A stretch of DNA of 47,858 nucleotides from CAZRVH01 sp964603635 (GCA_964603635.1 CAZRVH010000007.1:1-47858); one strand, 5' to 3'. Positions 25,357-33,673 are shown, numbered from the stretch's first letter. Numbers and translations: made by a program. Notes: generated by a model from the sequence alone, not told the origin.

Positions 25357-25893
25357 ATGAACAACCAGCCCAACCAGAACAACGCGTTTGCGCACCTCTT
25401 CAAAAACGCGCCGCAGCCCCGCCCGACTCCCTCGCCGTCGGCCAGCATGAACCCGCCGACGGAAGCAGAACAGAAGAAACCGAACTCAGCCGAAACCGGC
25501 GGACTGGAGGCGACCGCCATGACACAACTTTCGGCATCCAAGGAACCGATGGTGAAGGACGTGCCGAACATGCCGATGGAACAGGACCGCCCCGCCATGC
25601 CGAAACCCAGGGCAGCGGATTTTGGCATCGTCCCGAAGAAGAGAAAGGTGAAGCCTGCAAAGAATAAAGCGAAGAAGCCCTCGAAGAAAATGAAGAAAAA
25701 GACAGTGAAAAAAGTCTTGAAAAAGAGCAAGCCGAAGCCGAAAAAGAAGGTGTTGAAAAAAACGGCCAAGAAGACCGTGAAAAAATCAGCGATGAAGAAA
25801 GGAAAGAAAGCGGCAAAGAAGAAAGTTGTGAAGAAAACAAAAAAGGCACCGACAAAAAAGAAAAAGGGGGCGAAGAATAAGAAGCGCCGCTGA
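25357..25893 (+). CDS. histone H1-like lysine-rich protein
   Basis: A 178-residue protein in two parts. Residues 1 to about 85 are polar and Pro/Asn/Met-rich with no fold motif (NNQPNQNNAFAHLF, PRPTPSPSASMNPP). Residues about 90-178 are almost only Lys with Ala, Pro, Val and Thr, in KK-x-x-K spacing (KKTVKKVLKKSKPKPKKK), like the C-terminal tail of histone H1 and bacterial Hc1/AlgP-type proteins. It should bind DNA or RNA without sequence specificity and help compact the nucleoid. The ATG at 25357 lies eight bases after TATCAT (25343-25348, extended by TG), predicting a near-leaderless mRNA. A stem-loop at 25919 ends the unit. Confidence 0.8.
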   Translation: MNNQPNQNNAFAHLFKNAPQPRPTPSPSASMNPPTEAEQKKPNSAETGGLEATAMTQLSASKEPMVKDVPNMPMEQDRPAMPKPRAADFGIVPKKRKVKPAKNKAKKPSKKMKKKTVKKVLKKSKPKPKKKVLKKTAKKTVKKSAMKKGKKAAKKKVVKKTKKAPTKKKKGAKNKKRR

Positions 25894-25918
25894 AAATCCA
25901 GTCATAAAAGGCAAGCAT

Positions 25919-25949
25919 GTGCGTCAGCAATGACGCACTGTTTGTATTT
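25919..25949 (+). terminator. intrinsic terminator after the H1-like gene
   Basis: GTGCGTCA-GCAA-TGACGCAC is a perfect eight-base stem with a GNRA-type loop, followed by a T-rich stretch. It lies 26 bp after the H1-like stop. Confidence 0.7.
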
Positions 25950-25966
25950 CCCTCCCCTCTCACACT

Positions 25967-26215
25967 ATGGACATCGTTTGGTTTCTCATCATCGGCGCGA
26001 TTGCCGGCTGGATCGCCGGCGAGATCGTTCGCGGTGACGGTTTCGGACTCGTCGGGAACATCGTGGTTGGCATTGTGGGAGCGGTCATCGGAGGCTTCCT
26101 CTTCGGTCTCCTCGGCATCAGCGCATACGGTCTGACGGGCTCGCTCGTGATGGCCGTGATCGGCGCGGTGGTGTTGCTGTTCCTCCTCAACATGTTCCGC
26201 AGCAGAAGCGTGTAA
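25967..26215 (+). CDS. GlsB/YeaQ/YmgE family membrane protein
   Basis: An 82-residue protein of three glycine-rich membrane helices: IVWFLIIGAIAGWIAGEIVRG, NIVVGIVGAVIGGFLFGLLG and SLVMAVIGAVVLLFLLNMF. GAIAGWIAGEIVRG then GLVGNIVVGIVGAVIGG is the hallmark of the family once called transglycosylase-associated, linked to stress response in enteric bacteria; the molecular role is unknown. The leader before the ATG (CCCTCCCCTCTCACACT) has no G and no Shine-Dalgarno motif and closely matches the leader of the VOC gene (TTCCCCTCTCACAC). A clear terminator follows at 26241. Confidence 0.9.
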   Translation: MDIVWFLIIGAIAGWIAGEIVRGDGFGLVGNIVVGIVGAVIGGFLFGLLGISAYGLTGSLVMAVIGAVVLLFLLNMFRSRSV

Positions 26216-26240
26216 AGGAAATAGTACATCCTAACCGTCC

Positions 26241-26268
26241 AATGGAGGGCCTATACGCCCTCCATTTT
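26241..26268. terminator. intrinsic terminator after the GlsB-type gene
   Basis: AATGGAGGGC-ctatac-GCCCTCCATT is a perfect ten-base stem with a short T-run. Confidence 0.85.
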
Positions 26269-26347
26269 AAAAATCTCGTCTGAAAAGTAATTAGAACATT
26301 CATTCGCCATATGAATAGCCCTCCGGATGGTCGAGAATCGTCAATTC

Positions 26348-26392
26348 TGCTATAATTACTGGATTTCACGATCAACAAAAAACACACAAACA
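26348..26392 (+). promoter_or_regulatory. promoter and A-rich leader of the glycogen cluster
   Basis: TGCTATAAT (26348-26356) predicts +1 near 26363 and a leader of about 30 nt ending in an A/C run (ACAAAAAACACACAAACA) that carries no Shine-Dalgarno motif. Confidence 0.7.
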
Positions 26393-27631
26393 ATGCCCGT
26401 CCACTCACTGATGTTCGGCTGGGAATATCCCCCCTTCCATACGGGAGGGTTGGGTGTGGCCTGCCAGGGACTTGTGAAGGGGCTATTGGAAAACGGCGTG
26501 AAGGTCACATTGGTTCTTCCGATGGACGTGACGAAACATCCGGAGGCGGAATACTTGCGCGGACCCACCACGGAGATGGCGCCGGTGATCCGCTTTGTCC
26601 CGAGCGCGTTGCAGCCGTACGAAGGCCTGGAAGCGTTCGAGGAGCGCATGGTTCGCGAAGGAAAAACAGCGGGACCCGCCGTACAGGATTTGTACGGACC
26701 GGACCTGGGCGCGGCGGTGAAACGCTACGCGGAAATGAGCGTCGACATGACGCATGACGTGGTAGCAGACGTAATCCACTGCCACGACTGGATGACCTAC
26801 GAGGCCGGTATCAAAGCAAAGGAATATCATCAGATCCCCCTCGTGGTGCACATCCACGCGACGGAATTCGACCGTACGGACTTCAAGCCGAACCAGTGGA
26901 TCTACGACCAGGAACGCCGCGGTTTTCATGCGGCAGACAAGATCATCGCGGTGAGCAATTACACGAAAAGCCTCCTCGTGAACCACTACGGCGTCAGCCC
27001 GGACAAAATCGAGGTGGTGTACAACGGCCATGAATCGAAAGGCCCGGTCTCCGTGACGGTGGATCCGATGGTGTGCGAGAAGCGCAAGGAAGTCCCGCTG
27101 GTCCTGTTCCTGGGACGCCTGACGGTGCAGAAGAATCCCGTGCAGTTCCTGAACGTCGCGAAGGCCATCCACGAGCACCGCCCCGACGTGCAGTTCGTCA
27201 TGGCCGGCGAGGGAAACATGCTGGAAGAATTGCTGGATAAGACCTGCGAGCTGGGACTCGCGGAGAACGTGATCTTCACGGGCAAAGTGAGCCGCAAGGA
27301 GGCCGACCACCTGTACAAGCACGCGAGCTGCTTCGTCATGCCGTCGCTCTCCGAACCGTTCGGACTCGTCGCGCTGGAAGCGATTTCCCACGGCGTCCCG
27401 GTGGTGCTCAGCAAACAGTCCGGCGCCGCGGAGGTGTGCGAACACTCGTTCAAGGTGGACTTCTGGGACACCGACTACATGGCCGACTGCATCCTGACGA
27501 TCCTGCGCGAAGATCCCCTCTCCGAGCAGCTCAGATCCGAAGCGCCGCACGTCCTGACACGCCTCACCTGGAAGAACCAGGCCGCCGAGGTGCAATCCGT
27601 TTACTCCGACACCCTTTCTTCCTCCCTCTGA
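26393..27631 (+). CDS. GT4/GT5-type glycogen synthase-like glycosyltransferase
   Basis: A 412-residue GT-B enzyme. The N-terminal domain has MFGWEYPPFHTGGLGVACQGL (the GGLG donor loop of starch/glycogen synthases) and VIHCHDWMTYEAG; the C-terminal domain has YNGHES, LFLGRLTVQKNP and SLSEPFGLVALEAISHGVP, with the paired glutamates of the EX7E motif. It should extend alpha-1,4-glucan from an NDP-glucose. It is the first gene of a three-gene run with GH57 (one base apart) and GH15 (four bases apart). Start chosen because the -10 at 26351-26356 lies downstream of an earlier in-frame codon. It could instead be a sucrose or trehalose-related GT4. Confidence 0.85.
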   Translation: MPVHSLMFGWEYPPFHTGGLGVACQGLVKGLLENGVKVTLVLPMDVTKHPEAEYLRGPTTEMAPVIRFVPSALQPYEGLEAFEERMVREGKTAGPAVQDLYGPDLGAAVKRYAEMSVDMTHDVVADVIHCHDWMTYEAGIKAKEYHQIPLVVHIHATEFDRTDFKPNQWIYDQERRGFHAADKIIAVSNYTKSLLVNHYGVSPDKIEVVYNGHESKGPVSVTVDPMVCEKRKEVPLVLFLGRLTVQKNPVQFLNVAKAIHEHRPDVQFVMAGEGNMLEELLDKTCELGLAENVIFTGKVSRKEADHLYKHASCFVMPSLSEPFGLVALEAISHGVPVVLSKQSGAAEVCEHSFKVDFWDTDYMADCILTILREDPLSEQLRSEAPHVLTRLTWKNQAAEVQSVYSDTLSSSL

Positions 27632-27632
27632 T

Positions 27633-28964
27633 ATGGCAAAGCAGATTTGTTTCTACTTTCAAGTTCACCAGCCGTACCGCCTCAACGATCTTCGCTACCG
27701 CGACGTGACCGATGCGAAGGCCGAACTCTTCGATGACGAGAACAACCGCAAGATCTTCCGCAAGGTCGCCGAGAAGTGCTACCTCCCGACGAACAAACTG
27801 ATGCTCAAGCTCGTGCAGGAGCATCCGGAATTCCATATCAGCTACTCCCTTTCGGGCGTCTTCCTGGACCAGTGCAAGGAGTTTGGTGAAGATGTCCTGG
27901 ATTCGTTCAAGGCGCTCGCCGCGACGGGAAAGGTGGAGTTCCTCGCCGAGACGTACTACCACTCGCTGTCCTCCATCAAGTCTCTCGAAGAATTCTGCAC
28001 CCAGGTGAAGAAGCACGTGAAGGCCATCGAGACGCTCTTCGGCCAGACGCCGAGCGTCTTCCGCAATACCGAGCTCATCTTCAATAACGAGATCGCCCAG
28101 ATGGTCCGTCTCATGGGATTCAAGGGAATCGTCGCCGAAGGCGCCGACCACGTGCTGAGGAACCAGAGCCCGAACTACCCCTACACGCCGCCGGATTTCC
28201 AAATCCCGAAGAAGAACGAGGCGATCATCAAGAAGTTCCGCCCCCTGAAGAATCATTCAGAAAGCATCCACATCCTCCTGAAGAACTACAAGCTCTCGGA
28301 CGACGTGGCCTTCCGCTTCTCCGACAAGAACTGGGCATGTCACCCGCTGCATTCCGACACCTACGCCGATTGGTTGGCCCAGGTGGACGGCCACAGCGTG
28401 AACCTCTTCATGGACTACGAAACCTTCGGCGAGCACCAGTGGGAGCACACGGGCATCTTCCAGTTCGTGGAGAGCCTGCCGCACATGCTGAAGCAGAAGA
28501 ATATCCGCGCCGCAACGCCCAGCATGGTCATTGACGACTGGAACAAGGAGTGGCACACGCCGACCTACGACGTGCACAACCACATCTCCTGGGCCGATAG
28601 CGAACGCGACCTCTCCGCATGGCAGGGCAACCACATCCAGAAGGCCGCCCTCACCGCCATTTACTCCGTCGAGAAAGCCGTGAAGGCGACGAAGAACAAA
28701 GGCCTGATCGAGCAGTGGAGGAAACTCCAGACCTCGGACCACTTCTACTACATGTGCACCAAGTTCTGGGCCGACGGCGACGTCCACAAGTACTTCAGCC
28801 CCTACGATTCGCCGTATGAGGCCTACCGCCGCTTCAGCCACGCACTCGCGACACTGAAGACGAAGATCGCCGCGCCCGTGACGGCGACGACTACGATCAA
28901 GACAAAATCGAAAAGGAAAACTACCTCTCCTAAAAAGCTAACGAAGCTACAAGCTACCGCCTAA
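27633..28964 (+). CDS. GH57 family glycoside hydrolase (alpha-amylase or branching type)
   Basis: A 443-residue (beta/alpha)7-barrel enzyme. GH57 motifs are intact: FYFQVHQPYR near residue 7-16, GVFLDQC, FRNTELIFNNEIA with Glu147 as the likely nucleophile, and MDYETFGEHQWEH with Asp261 as the likely acid/base. The C-terminal 35 residues are Lys/Thr-rich and disordered (KTKSKRKTTSPKK), similar in flavour to the H1-like tail. It should cut or rearrange alpha-1,4-glucan in the cytoplasm, as no signal peptide is seen. It starts one base after the synthase stop, which strongly suggests coupled expression in storage-glucan turnover. Confidence 0.92.
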   Translation: MAKQICFYFQVHQPYRLNDLRYRDVTDAKAELFDDENNRKIFRKVAEKCYLPTNKLMLKLVQEHPEFHISYSLSGVFLDQCKEFGEDVLDSFKALAATGKVEFLAETYYHSLSSIKSLEEFCTQVKKHVKAIETLFGQTPSVFRNTELIFNNEIAQMVRLMGFKGIVAEGADHVLRNQSPNYPYTPPDFQIPKKNEAIIKKFRPLKNHSESIHILLKNYKLSDDVAFRFSDKNWACHPLHSDTYADWLAQVDGHSVNLFMDYETFGEHQWEHTGIFQFVESLPHMLKQKNIRAATPSMVIDDWNKEWHTPTYDVHNHISWADSERDLSAWQGNHIQKAALTAIYSVEKAVKATKNKGLIEQWRKLQTSDHFYYMCTKFWADGDVHKYFSPYDSPYEAYRRFSHALATLKTKIAAPVTATTTIKTKSKRKTTSPKKLTKLQATA

Positions 28965-28968
28965 CCCC

Positions 28969-31026
28969 ATGCCCCGCTCCCTCGTCCTCGGCAACGGCAC
29001 CATGCTCGCGACGTTCGATGAACGCCTGCAGATGCGCGACTTCTACTTCCCGTACGTGGGAATGGAAGACCACACGACGTACAAGAAAGTGCACCGCGTC
29101 GGGGTGATGGCGGAAGGCAAGGGCTTCGCCTGGTTCGACGACCCGAGTTGGGTGATGGACATCCGGTACAAGGCCGAAACACTCGTGAGCCAGTCGGTCC
29201 TGAGGAACGACAAGCTGGGCATCGCGGTAGTCCTGGAAGACGCCGTGCACCCCGTGCACAACATCCTGCTGCGCCGCTTCACCATCAACGTGACCGACGG
29301 ACAGGAGAAGACCGTGAAGCTCTTCTTCCACCACGACTTCTACATTTACGGGGACAAGCAGAAGGACACTGCCTTCTACGAACCGTACACGAACAGCGTC
29401 ATCCACTACCGCGAAAAACGCTATTTCCTCGTCGGCGGGGACAGTAACAAACCGACGGAGTGCTTCGCCGGCCACAAGGGAGGCATGTATGACACCATCC
29501 TCCACAGCCGCAAACAGACCACCAGTTGCGGCATCGCTTCCTTCACCGTGGGAAAGACGGAATACCGCGGGCTGGAGGGTACCTGGAAGGACGCCGAGGA
29601 CGGCATCCTGAGCCAGCACCCCATCGAACAGGGATCCGTGGACTCCACGATAGCCCTGCATGTCCTCGTGAAGCCCGGAGAGGAGACGGTGGCCACCATG
29701 TGGCTCTGCGTCGGCAAGACGCTCGACGACGTCATCCAGCTCCAGCAGAAGACGATCGAGGAGACTCCCGACCGCCTCTTCCGCAACACCACGAACTACT
29801 GGAAGAGCTGGGCCAATAAGAACCGCCGCGAATTCGGGTCGCTCGGCAAAGACATCGTGGACCTCTACAAGCGCAGCCTGCTTCTCATCCGCATGAACTC
29901 CGACAACAACGGAGGCATCATCGCGGCCACGGATAACGACATCATGGCATTCAACCGCGACACCTACACCTACGTGTGGCCGCGCGACGGCGCCTTCGTA
30001 TCGCTGGCACTCGATAAGGCCGGATACGGGGAAATCTCCCGCCGCTTCTTCGACTTCTGCTGCAAGGTACAGACGCCGGACGGCTACCTGCTCCACAAGT
30101 ACAACCCGGACGGATCACTGGGATCCTCCTGGCACGCCTGGTACAAGGACGGCGAATCCCAGCTGCCGATGCAGGAGGACGAAACCGCCCTCGTGCTCTA
30201 CGCCATGTACAAGCACTTCAAGCAGGGGCAGGACTTCGAGTTCCTCCAGAAGATGTACGAGACGTTCATCAAGAAAGCCGCCCAGTTCCTGTGCGACTTC
30301 CGCGAAACGGACACGGGCCTCCCCTTCCCGAGCTACGACCTGTGGGAAGAGCGCCGCGCCGTGTTCACGTACACCACCGCGACCGTGATCGCCGGCCTCC
30401 ATGCCGCAGCGCAGATGTCGCAGATGCTGGGGCATCATCAGCACTCCGAGCGCTACCAAGGGGTGGCGGACCAGATGAAGCAGGCACTCATGTTCCACCT
30501 CTACGACGAAAAGGAAGGACGCTTCGTAAAGAGCATCAAGCGCAAGGACGGGAAGACGATCGACCGCGACCTCACGCCGGACGCCAGCATCGCCGTCATC
30601 TGGAAGCTGGAAATCCTCCCCGTGGATGACCCGCGCGTCATCAGCACCCAAACGCAATTGCACGACCTCCTGACGGTGAAGACCCCCGTGGGCGGTATGG
30701 CACGCTACACCGATGACTTCTACCACATCCCCGGACAGCCAAGCGCGGACGTACCGGGAAACCCGTGGATCCTCACGACGCTGTGGGACATGGAGTGGCG
30801 CATCAAACGTGCGAAGAACCTGGAGGAATTGCACGGACTCAAGGGAACGTTCGACTGGGTCCTGAAGTACGCGACGAAGACCGGCGTGCTCGCGGAACAG
30901 CTGCATCCGTACGACGGCACCCCCCTGTCCGTAGCACCGCTCACCTGGAGCCATGCGACGTTCGTGGAAACCGTGCTCGCCTACGTGGAGAAAGAGAAGG
31001 AATTAATGAAGGACGCACATGCGTGA
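28969..31026 (+). CDS. GH15 glucoamylase-like glycoside hydrolase
   Basis: A 685-residue protein: an N-terminal beta-sandwich (1 to about 270; MLATFDERLQMRDFYFPYVGME) and an (alpha/alpha)6 barrel. Key motifs: YVWPRDGAFVSLAL (335-348), QEDETALVLYAM, YDLWEERR with Glu460/461 as catalytic acid, and LAEQLHPYDGTPLSVAPLTWSHA with Glu643 as the likely base. It releases glucose from glucan ends, or acts on a trehalose-like substrate as some bacterial GH15 do. There is no signal peptide, so it is cytoplasmic. It is the last gene of the cluster; a long heptad-repeat hairpin starts eight bases after its stop and may end the transcript. Confidence 0.92.
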   Translation: MPRSLVLGNGTMLATFDERLQMRDFYFPYVGMEDHTTYKKVHRVGVMAEGKGFAWFDDPSWVMDIRYKAETLVSQSVLRNDKLGIAVVLEDAVHPVHNILLRRFTINVTDGQEKTVKLFFHHDFYIYGDKQKDTAFYEPYTNSVIHYREKRYFLVGGDSNKPTECFAGHKGGMYDTILHSRKQTTSCGIASFTVGKTEYRGLEGTWKDAEDGILSQHPIEQGSVDSTIALHVLVKPGEETVATMWLCVGKTLDDVIQLQQKTIEETPDRLFRNTTNYWKSWANKNRREFGSLGKDIVDLYKRSLLLIRMNSDNNGGIIAATDNDIMAFNRDTYTYVWPRDGAFVSLALDKAGYGEISRRFFDFCCKVQTPDGYLLHKYNPDGSLGSSWHAWYKDGESQLPMQEDETALVLYAMYKHFKQGQDFEFLQKMYETFIKKAAQFLCDFRETDTGLPFPSYDLWEERRAVFTYTTATVIAGLHAAAQMSQMLGHHQHSERYQGVADQMKQALMFHLYDEKEGRFVKSIKRKDGKTIDRDLTPDASIAVIWKLEILPVDDPRVISTQTQLHDLLTVKTPVGGMARYTDDFYHIPGQPSADVPGNPWILTTLWDMEWRIKRAKNLEELHGLKGTFDWVLKYATKTGVLAEQLHPYDGTPLSVAPLTWSHATFVETVLAYVEKEKELMKDAHA

Positions 31027-31033
31027 CGAGGAA

Positions 31034-31094
31034 GTAGGTAGTAGGTTGTAGCTTGTAGAAATTTCTACGACCTACCACCTACAAGCTACAACCT
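31034..31094. repeat. heptad-repeat hairpin A
   Basis: Four heptads of GTAGNNN type (GTAGGTA, GTAGGTT, GTAGCTT, GTAGAAA) run into their near-complement (TTTCTAC, GACCTAC, CACCTAC, AAGCTAC) with the axis between 31061 and 31062. The arms pair over about 20 bp with few mismatches. It stands between the GH15 gene and the next promoter and may act as a terminator. A related hairpin is at 43340-43414. Confidence 0.8.
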
Positions 31095-31118
31095 CATCGT
31101 GCTACACTTGCCTCCGCC

Positions 31119-31904
31119 ATGCGTCGTTTCGCGATCATCACCATCCTGACCCTCGTCCCTCTCACCTCTTTCGCCGCGGAACATACCGGGACAGGCACAT
31201 CCCTCTTCGAGCGCATCCGTACGCTTCGGACACAGGTCGAAACCCGCATCCCCGCGAACACGGGGGCGCTGCTTCCCAACGCGACGAAGCAGAAGGCATG
31301 GGATACCGAGAAAGCGCGTCATGAGCAACGCATCCGGGAACTGAGGGTGAAATGCCGCGAGGAAATCCGCAAGGCAAACCGCGATACGATCGTTGCGAAA
31401 TCCGCGCAATGCCTGCGAAGTGACCTGATGGAAGAACTCGCGCTGCGCCGCAAGGAGAAGGCGTACGTCGAATCGTTGCCAAACATAGACGCGTCCATCC
31501 TCTCGTCGTATGCCGCATCGGTCACGGCACTCATGGACGCGCAGTCCGCCATCGTCGACGGCATCGATACCAACGTGTACTCCACCGTGGAACTACTGCA
31601 GACCGCCAAGCGAAAGCTGCGCGACCAGTACCGCATCCCGTACTGGACGGCATTCTTCCGACTATCCGCCGACCGCCTGATTCCCTGGACCGCCTGGCAG
31701 GTGGACCGGATGGAGTATCTCCTGTCGGAAGAGCCCGAAACGGCCGCCGATCTGCAGGTCGCGTGCCTGGAAGAAACACTGAATTTGCTCTTTATTGCCA
31801 AATCCTCAGCATTTGATACCGCCCTGACATCGTTGAAAACCGCCCTGACGAAAAGCCGGGAGTGCGCCGCAACACTTCGCATTTTGGTCGAGACAGAAGG
31901 GTAG
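31119..31904 (+). CDS. secreted helical protein of unknown function
   Basis: A 261-residue protein with a classical signal peptide (MRRFAIITILTLVPLTSFAAEH, cleavage after Ala). The mature part is almost wholly helical and charged (IRTLRTQVETRIP, TEKARHEQRIRELRVKCREEIRKANRD), suggesting coiled coils, with scattered Cys (KCREE, SAQCLRS, LQVACLEE, SRECAAT) that could form disulphides. A TACACT -10 at 31103-31108, preceded by TG, lies ten bases before the ATG, so the leader is at most a few bases. I do not recognise the family. Confidence 0.65.
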   Translation: MRRFAIITILTLVPLTSFAAEHTGTGTSLFERIRTLRTQVETRIPANTGALLPNATKQKAWDTEKARHEQRIRELRVKCREEIRKANRDTIVAKSAQCLRSDLMEELALRRKEKAYVESLPNIDASILSSYAASVTALMDAQSAIVDGIDTNVYSTVELLQTAKRKLRDQYRIPYWTAFFRLSADRLIPWTAWQVDRMEYLLSEEPETAADLQVACLEETLNLLFIAKSSAFDTALTSLKTALTKSRECAATLRILVETEG

Positions 31905-32057
31905 GTTCCGGCCGGGAGATTGTGCCCGGTCTAGCATTAGGAAATATAACCAAAAAGGTGACAATTCCCAGGGGAGGCTCCGGGGAGATAAGCTGCGCGA
32001 CCCACGAGCCTATAGGTTTTCTGAATATCCATTCTATTTCGCTTCCCCTAGCCAAAA
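31905..32057. other. intergenic region with two hairpins
   Basis: CCGGG-agattgtg-CCCGG at about 31912-31930 follows the secreted protein stop directly. Further on, AGGCTC and GAGCCT (about 31975-32013) can pair around a purine-rich loop ahead of the YgjP-type gene. No T-run marks either as a terminator. No known riboswitch is recognised. Confidence 0.35.
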
Positions 32058-32783
32058 ATGAGCATTCCGCCGAAGCGAACATCAAAGAATCCCCCGCGGC
32101 TGCGCCATCGCGTGGAACACACGAAAAACAAGCACTCCAGGGCTGTGTGCAAGGACGATACGATCGTCATCCGTTTGGCCAGGAACCTGTCCAAAACCGA
32201 GGAGCAGGAACACATCAAGAACCTTTTGAAGCGCATGACCCAGCTTGTGTCGGAGGAGCGCCAGAAAGAATCCATCCATCCGTTCCAGAATCTTCTGATG
32301 GGCGGCCAGACGCAGACCGTTGCGCTTGCGACGGGAAAGAAATACGTCTTCAGCCTGTATCCGTCGACGAAGACCGAGGCCCGCCGCACCGCGACGGGAT
32401 GGAAAGTGGGAGTCGGACCCGGCACGCGCCGCCGCGCCCTGCACCGTTTCCTCTGGTCGCTTCTGTCCAAGGCCGAAGAGAAACGCATCACCGCGCTTGT
32501 GCACGGCATCAACGATGCAACGTACTGCGCGATCATCCGCGACGTGGAACTGGGCTTCGCTACCACGCAGTGGGGCAGCTGTTCGTCGCGCGGACGCATC
32601 ATGCTGAACACCGCCCTGCTCTTCCTGCCGCCCTCCCTGCTGCGCTACGTCATCATCCATGAACTTGCGCACCGCCGATACCAGAACCACTCGCGTGCTT
32701 ACTGGCGCGAGGTCGAATCCATCCTGCCGAACTACGAAAAGTACTGCGAGGAATTGAAGGAATTCCGCCTGCCGACGCTTTAA
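32058..32783 (+). CDS. YgjP-like zinc metallopeptidase (SprT/M48-related)
   Basis: A 241-residue protein. The C-terminal half carries the YgjP signature GSCSSRGRIMLNTALLFLPPS followed by VIIHELAHRRYQNHSRAYW: His201 and His205 of HExxH with Glu202 as catalytic base, and His211 as the likely third ligand. The first 60 residues are basic (KRTSKNPPRLRHRVEHTKNK) and could contact nucleic acid. Members are called metal-dependent hydrolases; the substrate is not settled (some are reported as UTP pyrophosphatases). It lies alone between hairpins and a dispersed repeat and has no signal peptide. Confidence 0.87.
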   Translation: MSIPPKRTSKNPPRLRHRVEHTKNKHSRAVCKDDTIVIRLARNLSKTEEQEHIKNLLKRMTQLVSEERQKESIHPFQNLLMGGQTQTVALATGKKYVFSLYPSTKTEARRTATGWKVGVGPGTRRRALHRFLWSLLSKAEEKRITALVHGINDATYCAIIRDVELGFATTQWGSCSSRGRIMLNTALLFLPPSLLRYVIIHELAHRRYQNHSRAYWREVESILPNYEKYCEELKEFRLPTL

Positions 32784-32791
32784 ACACTAAA

Positions 32792-32860
32792 ATTGTGTCA
32801 TGGTGAGCCCGTCGAACCATACACAATGTGCCGCGTTCGACGCGCTCAGGGTGACGCATT
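32792..32860. repeat. dispersed TGTCATGGTGAGC-type repeat, long form
   Basis: TGTCATGGTGAGC with GTCGAACCAT (32796-32820) is enclosed by ATTGTGT (32792-32798) and ACACAAT (32821-32827). A second half, CGTTCGACGCGCTCAGGGTGA, follows. It is the clearest member of the family in this window. Confidence 0.75.
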
Positions 32861-32884
32861 GATTCGATAATCGTCGCTATTTTC

Positions 32885-32922
32885 TTGGTCACCCGACCGG
32901 GGCTGGATACAATGAGGGCATA
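32885..32922 (+). promoter_or_regulatory. promoter of a 52-residue acidic protein
   Basis: TTGGTC (32885-32890), a 17-bp spacer and TACAAT (32908-32913) lead to ATG 32922, eight bases after the hexamer. The geometry is that of a leaderless gene and is the best support for the small ORF. Confidence 0.6.
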
Positions 32923-33080
32923 TGATGTTTGACGATCTGCTTTTGAAAGGCGGCGATGACGAGGAGAAGGCCGACGTGCCGGATGGCGACGAAGTCGCTA
33001 TCGCGGGACCCGAAGCCGGTTTCTACGAAAACTCGGATGTCCCGGGTGAGGACAGCGGCATCAGCAACGCCCAGCAGTAA
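32922..33080 (+). CDS. small acidic protein of unknown function
   Basis: A 52-residue ORF starting MMFDDLLLKGGDDEEKADVP and ending GEDSGISNAQQ. It has many Asp/Glu, one amphipathic start (FDDLLL) and no Cys or membrane segment, so it is probably disordered. Support comes from a well-spaced promoter in the leaderless geometry, codon choice like its neighbours and the tight convergence with maf (two bases between the stops). A second ATG at 32925 is an equal alternative start. I do not know its role; small acidic proteins of this kind can bind partners by an induced helix. Confidence 0.6.
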   Translation: MMFDDLLLKGGDDEEKADVPDGDEVAIAGPEAGFYENSDVPGEDSGISNAQQ

Positions 33081-33082
33081 AG

Positions 33083-33673
33083 TCAGGGCTTGATAAAGGT
33101 GTGCAACGGCCGACCCGCTTTGGCGAACAGCTCGGCAAGCAAGGGAATCGGCAAACCCATGACACTGTTGTAACTTCCGTCTATTTTCTCAATGAGAATC
33201 TGCCCTTTGCCCATAATCTGGAATGCACCGGATTTTCCCTCCCAGAGGCCTCCGCGTATCCACCATTCGATTTCGTCATCGGTATAGTCACGCATCAAGA
33301 CACCCGCACGAACCGAACCTTCCTGCACGGAACCATCGGGAGCGATAAGGCAGAGCGCCGCCTGATTGCAGGAAAGAGTCCCCCGTTGCAATCGCAACAT
33401 GCGCCGGGCATCGTCGGCATCGATGGGCTTCTCCAAAAGGGAGCCGTCGTGTGCGATGACATAGGAATCCCCGCTGATAATCCATGTGCCGGGATAGTGC
33501 GCATGACACTGTTCCGCTTTGAGACGGGCCAAGACGGACGCACGTTCCGAAGGCCGACGCTCGGGATGGCCAGCCTCGTCTACATCACTCGGGACCACGT
33601 CGAATATGACTCCCGCGCTTTCCAGGAGATACTTCCGAGCAGGACTTCCCGATGCGAGAATGATCCTCTCCAT
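33083..33673 (-). CDS. maf: Maf-like nucleotide pyrophosphatase
   Basis: A 196-residue protein of the Maf/HAM1 fold, which hydrolyses non-canonical or excess NTPs to monophosphates. It begins MERIILASGSPARKYLLESAG, the Maf substrate loop, has SGDSYVIAHDG in place of the usual ADTVV stretch (Asp kept, Ser for Thr), and ends with GKSGAFQIMGKGQILIEKIDGSYNSVMGLPI, the conserved second half. Its ATG overlaps the trpS stop by one base (TGATG), so the two are one transcript. It converges on the 52-residue ORF with two bases between. Confidence 0.87.
   Translation of the reverse strand: MERIILASGSPARKYLLESAGVIFDVVPSDVDEAGHPERRPSERASVLARLKAEQCHAHYPGTWIISGDSYVIAHDGSLLEKPIDADDARRMLRLQRGTLSCNQAALCLIAPDGSVQEGSVRAGVLMRDYTDDEIEWWIRGGLWEGKSGAFQIMGKGQILIEKIDGSYNSVMGLPIPLLAELFAKAGRPLHTFIKP

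Noticed and set aside
24934..25769. Minus-strand open frames across the RNA region and the H1-like gene
   Set aside because: They show Ser/Phe runs that mirror Lys codons, or no family features, and the indel between RNA copies breaks any shared frame.
31034..31094. Heptad repeats as a CRISPR array
   Set aside because: The units are 7 bp without spacers and are arranged as one inverted repeat. No cas genes are present.
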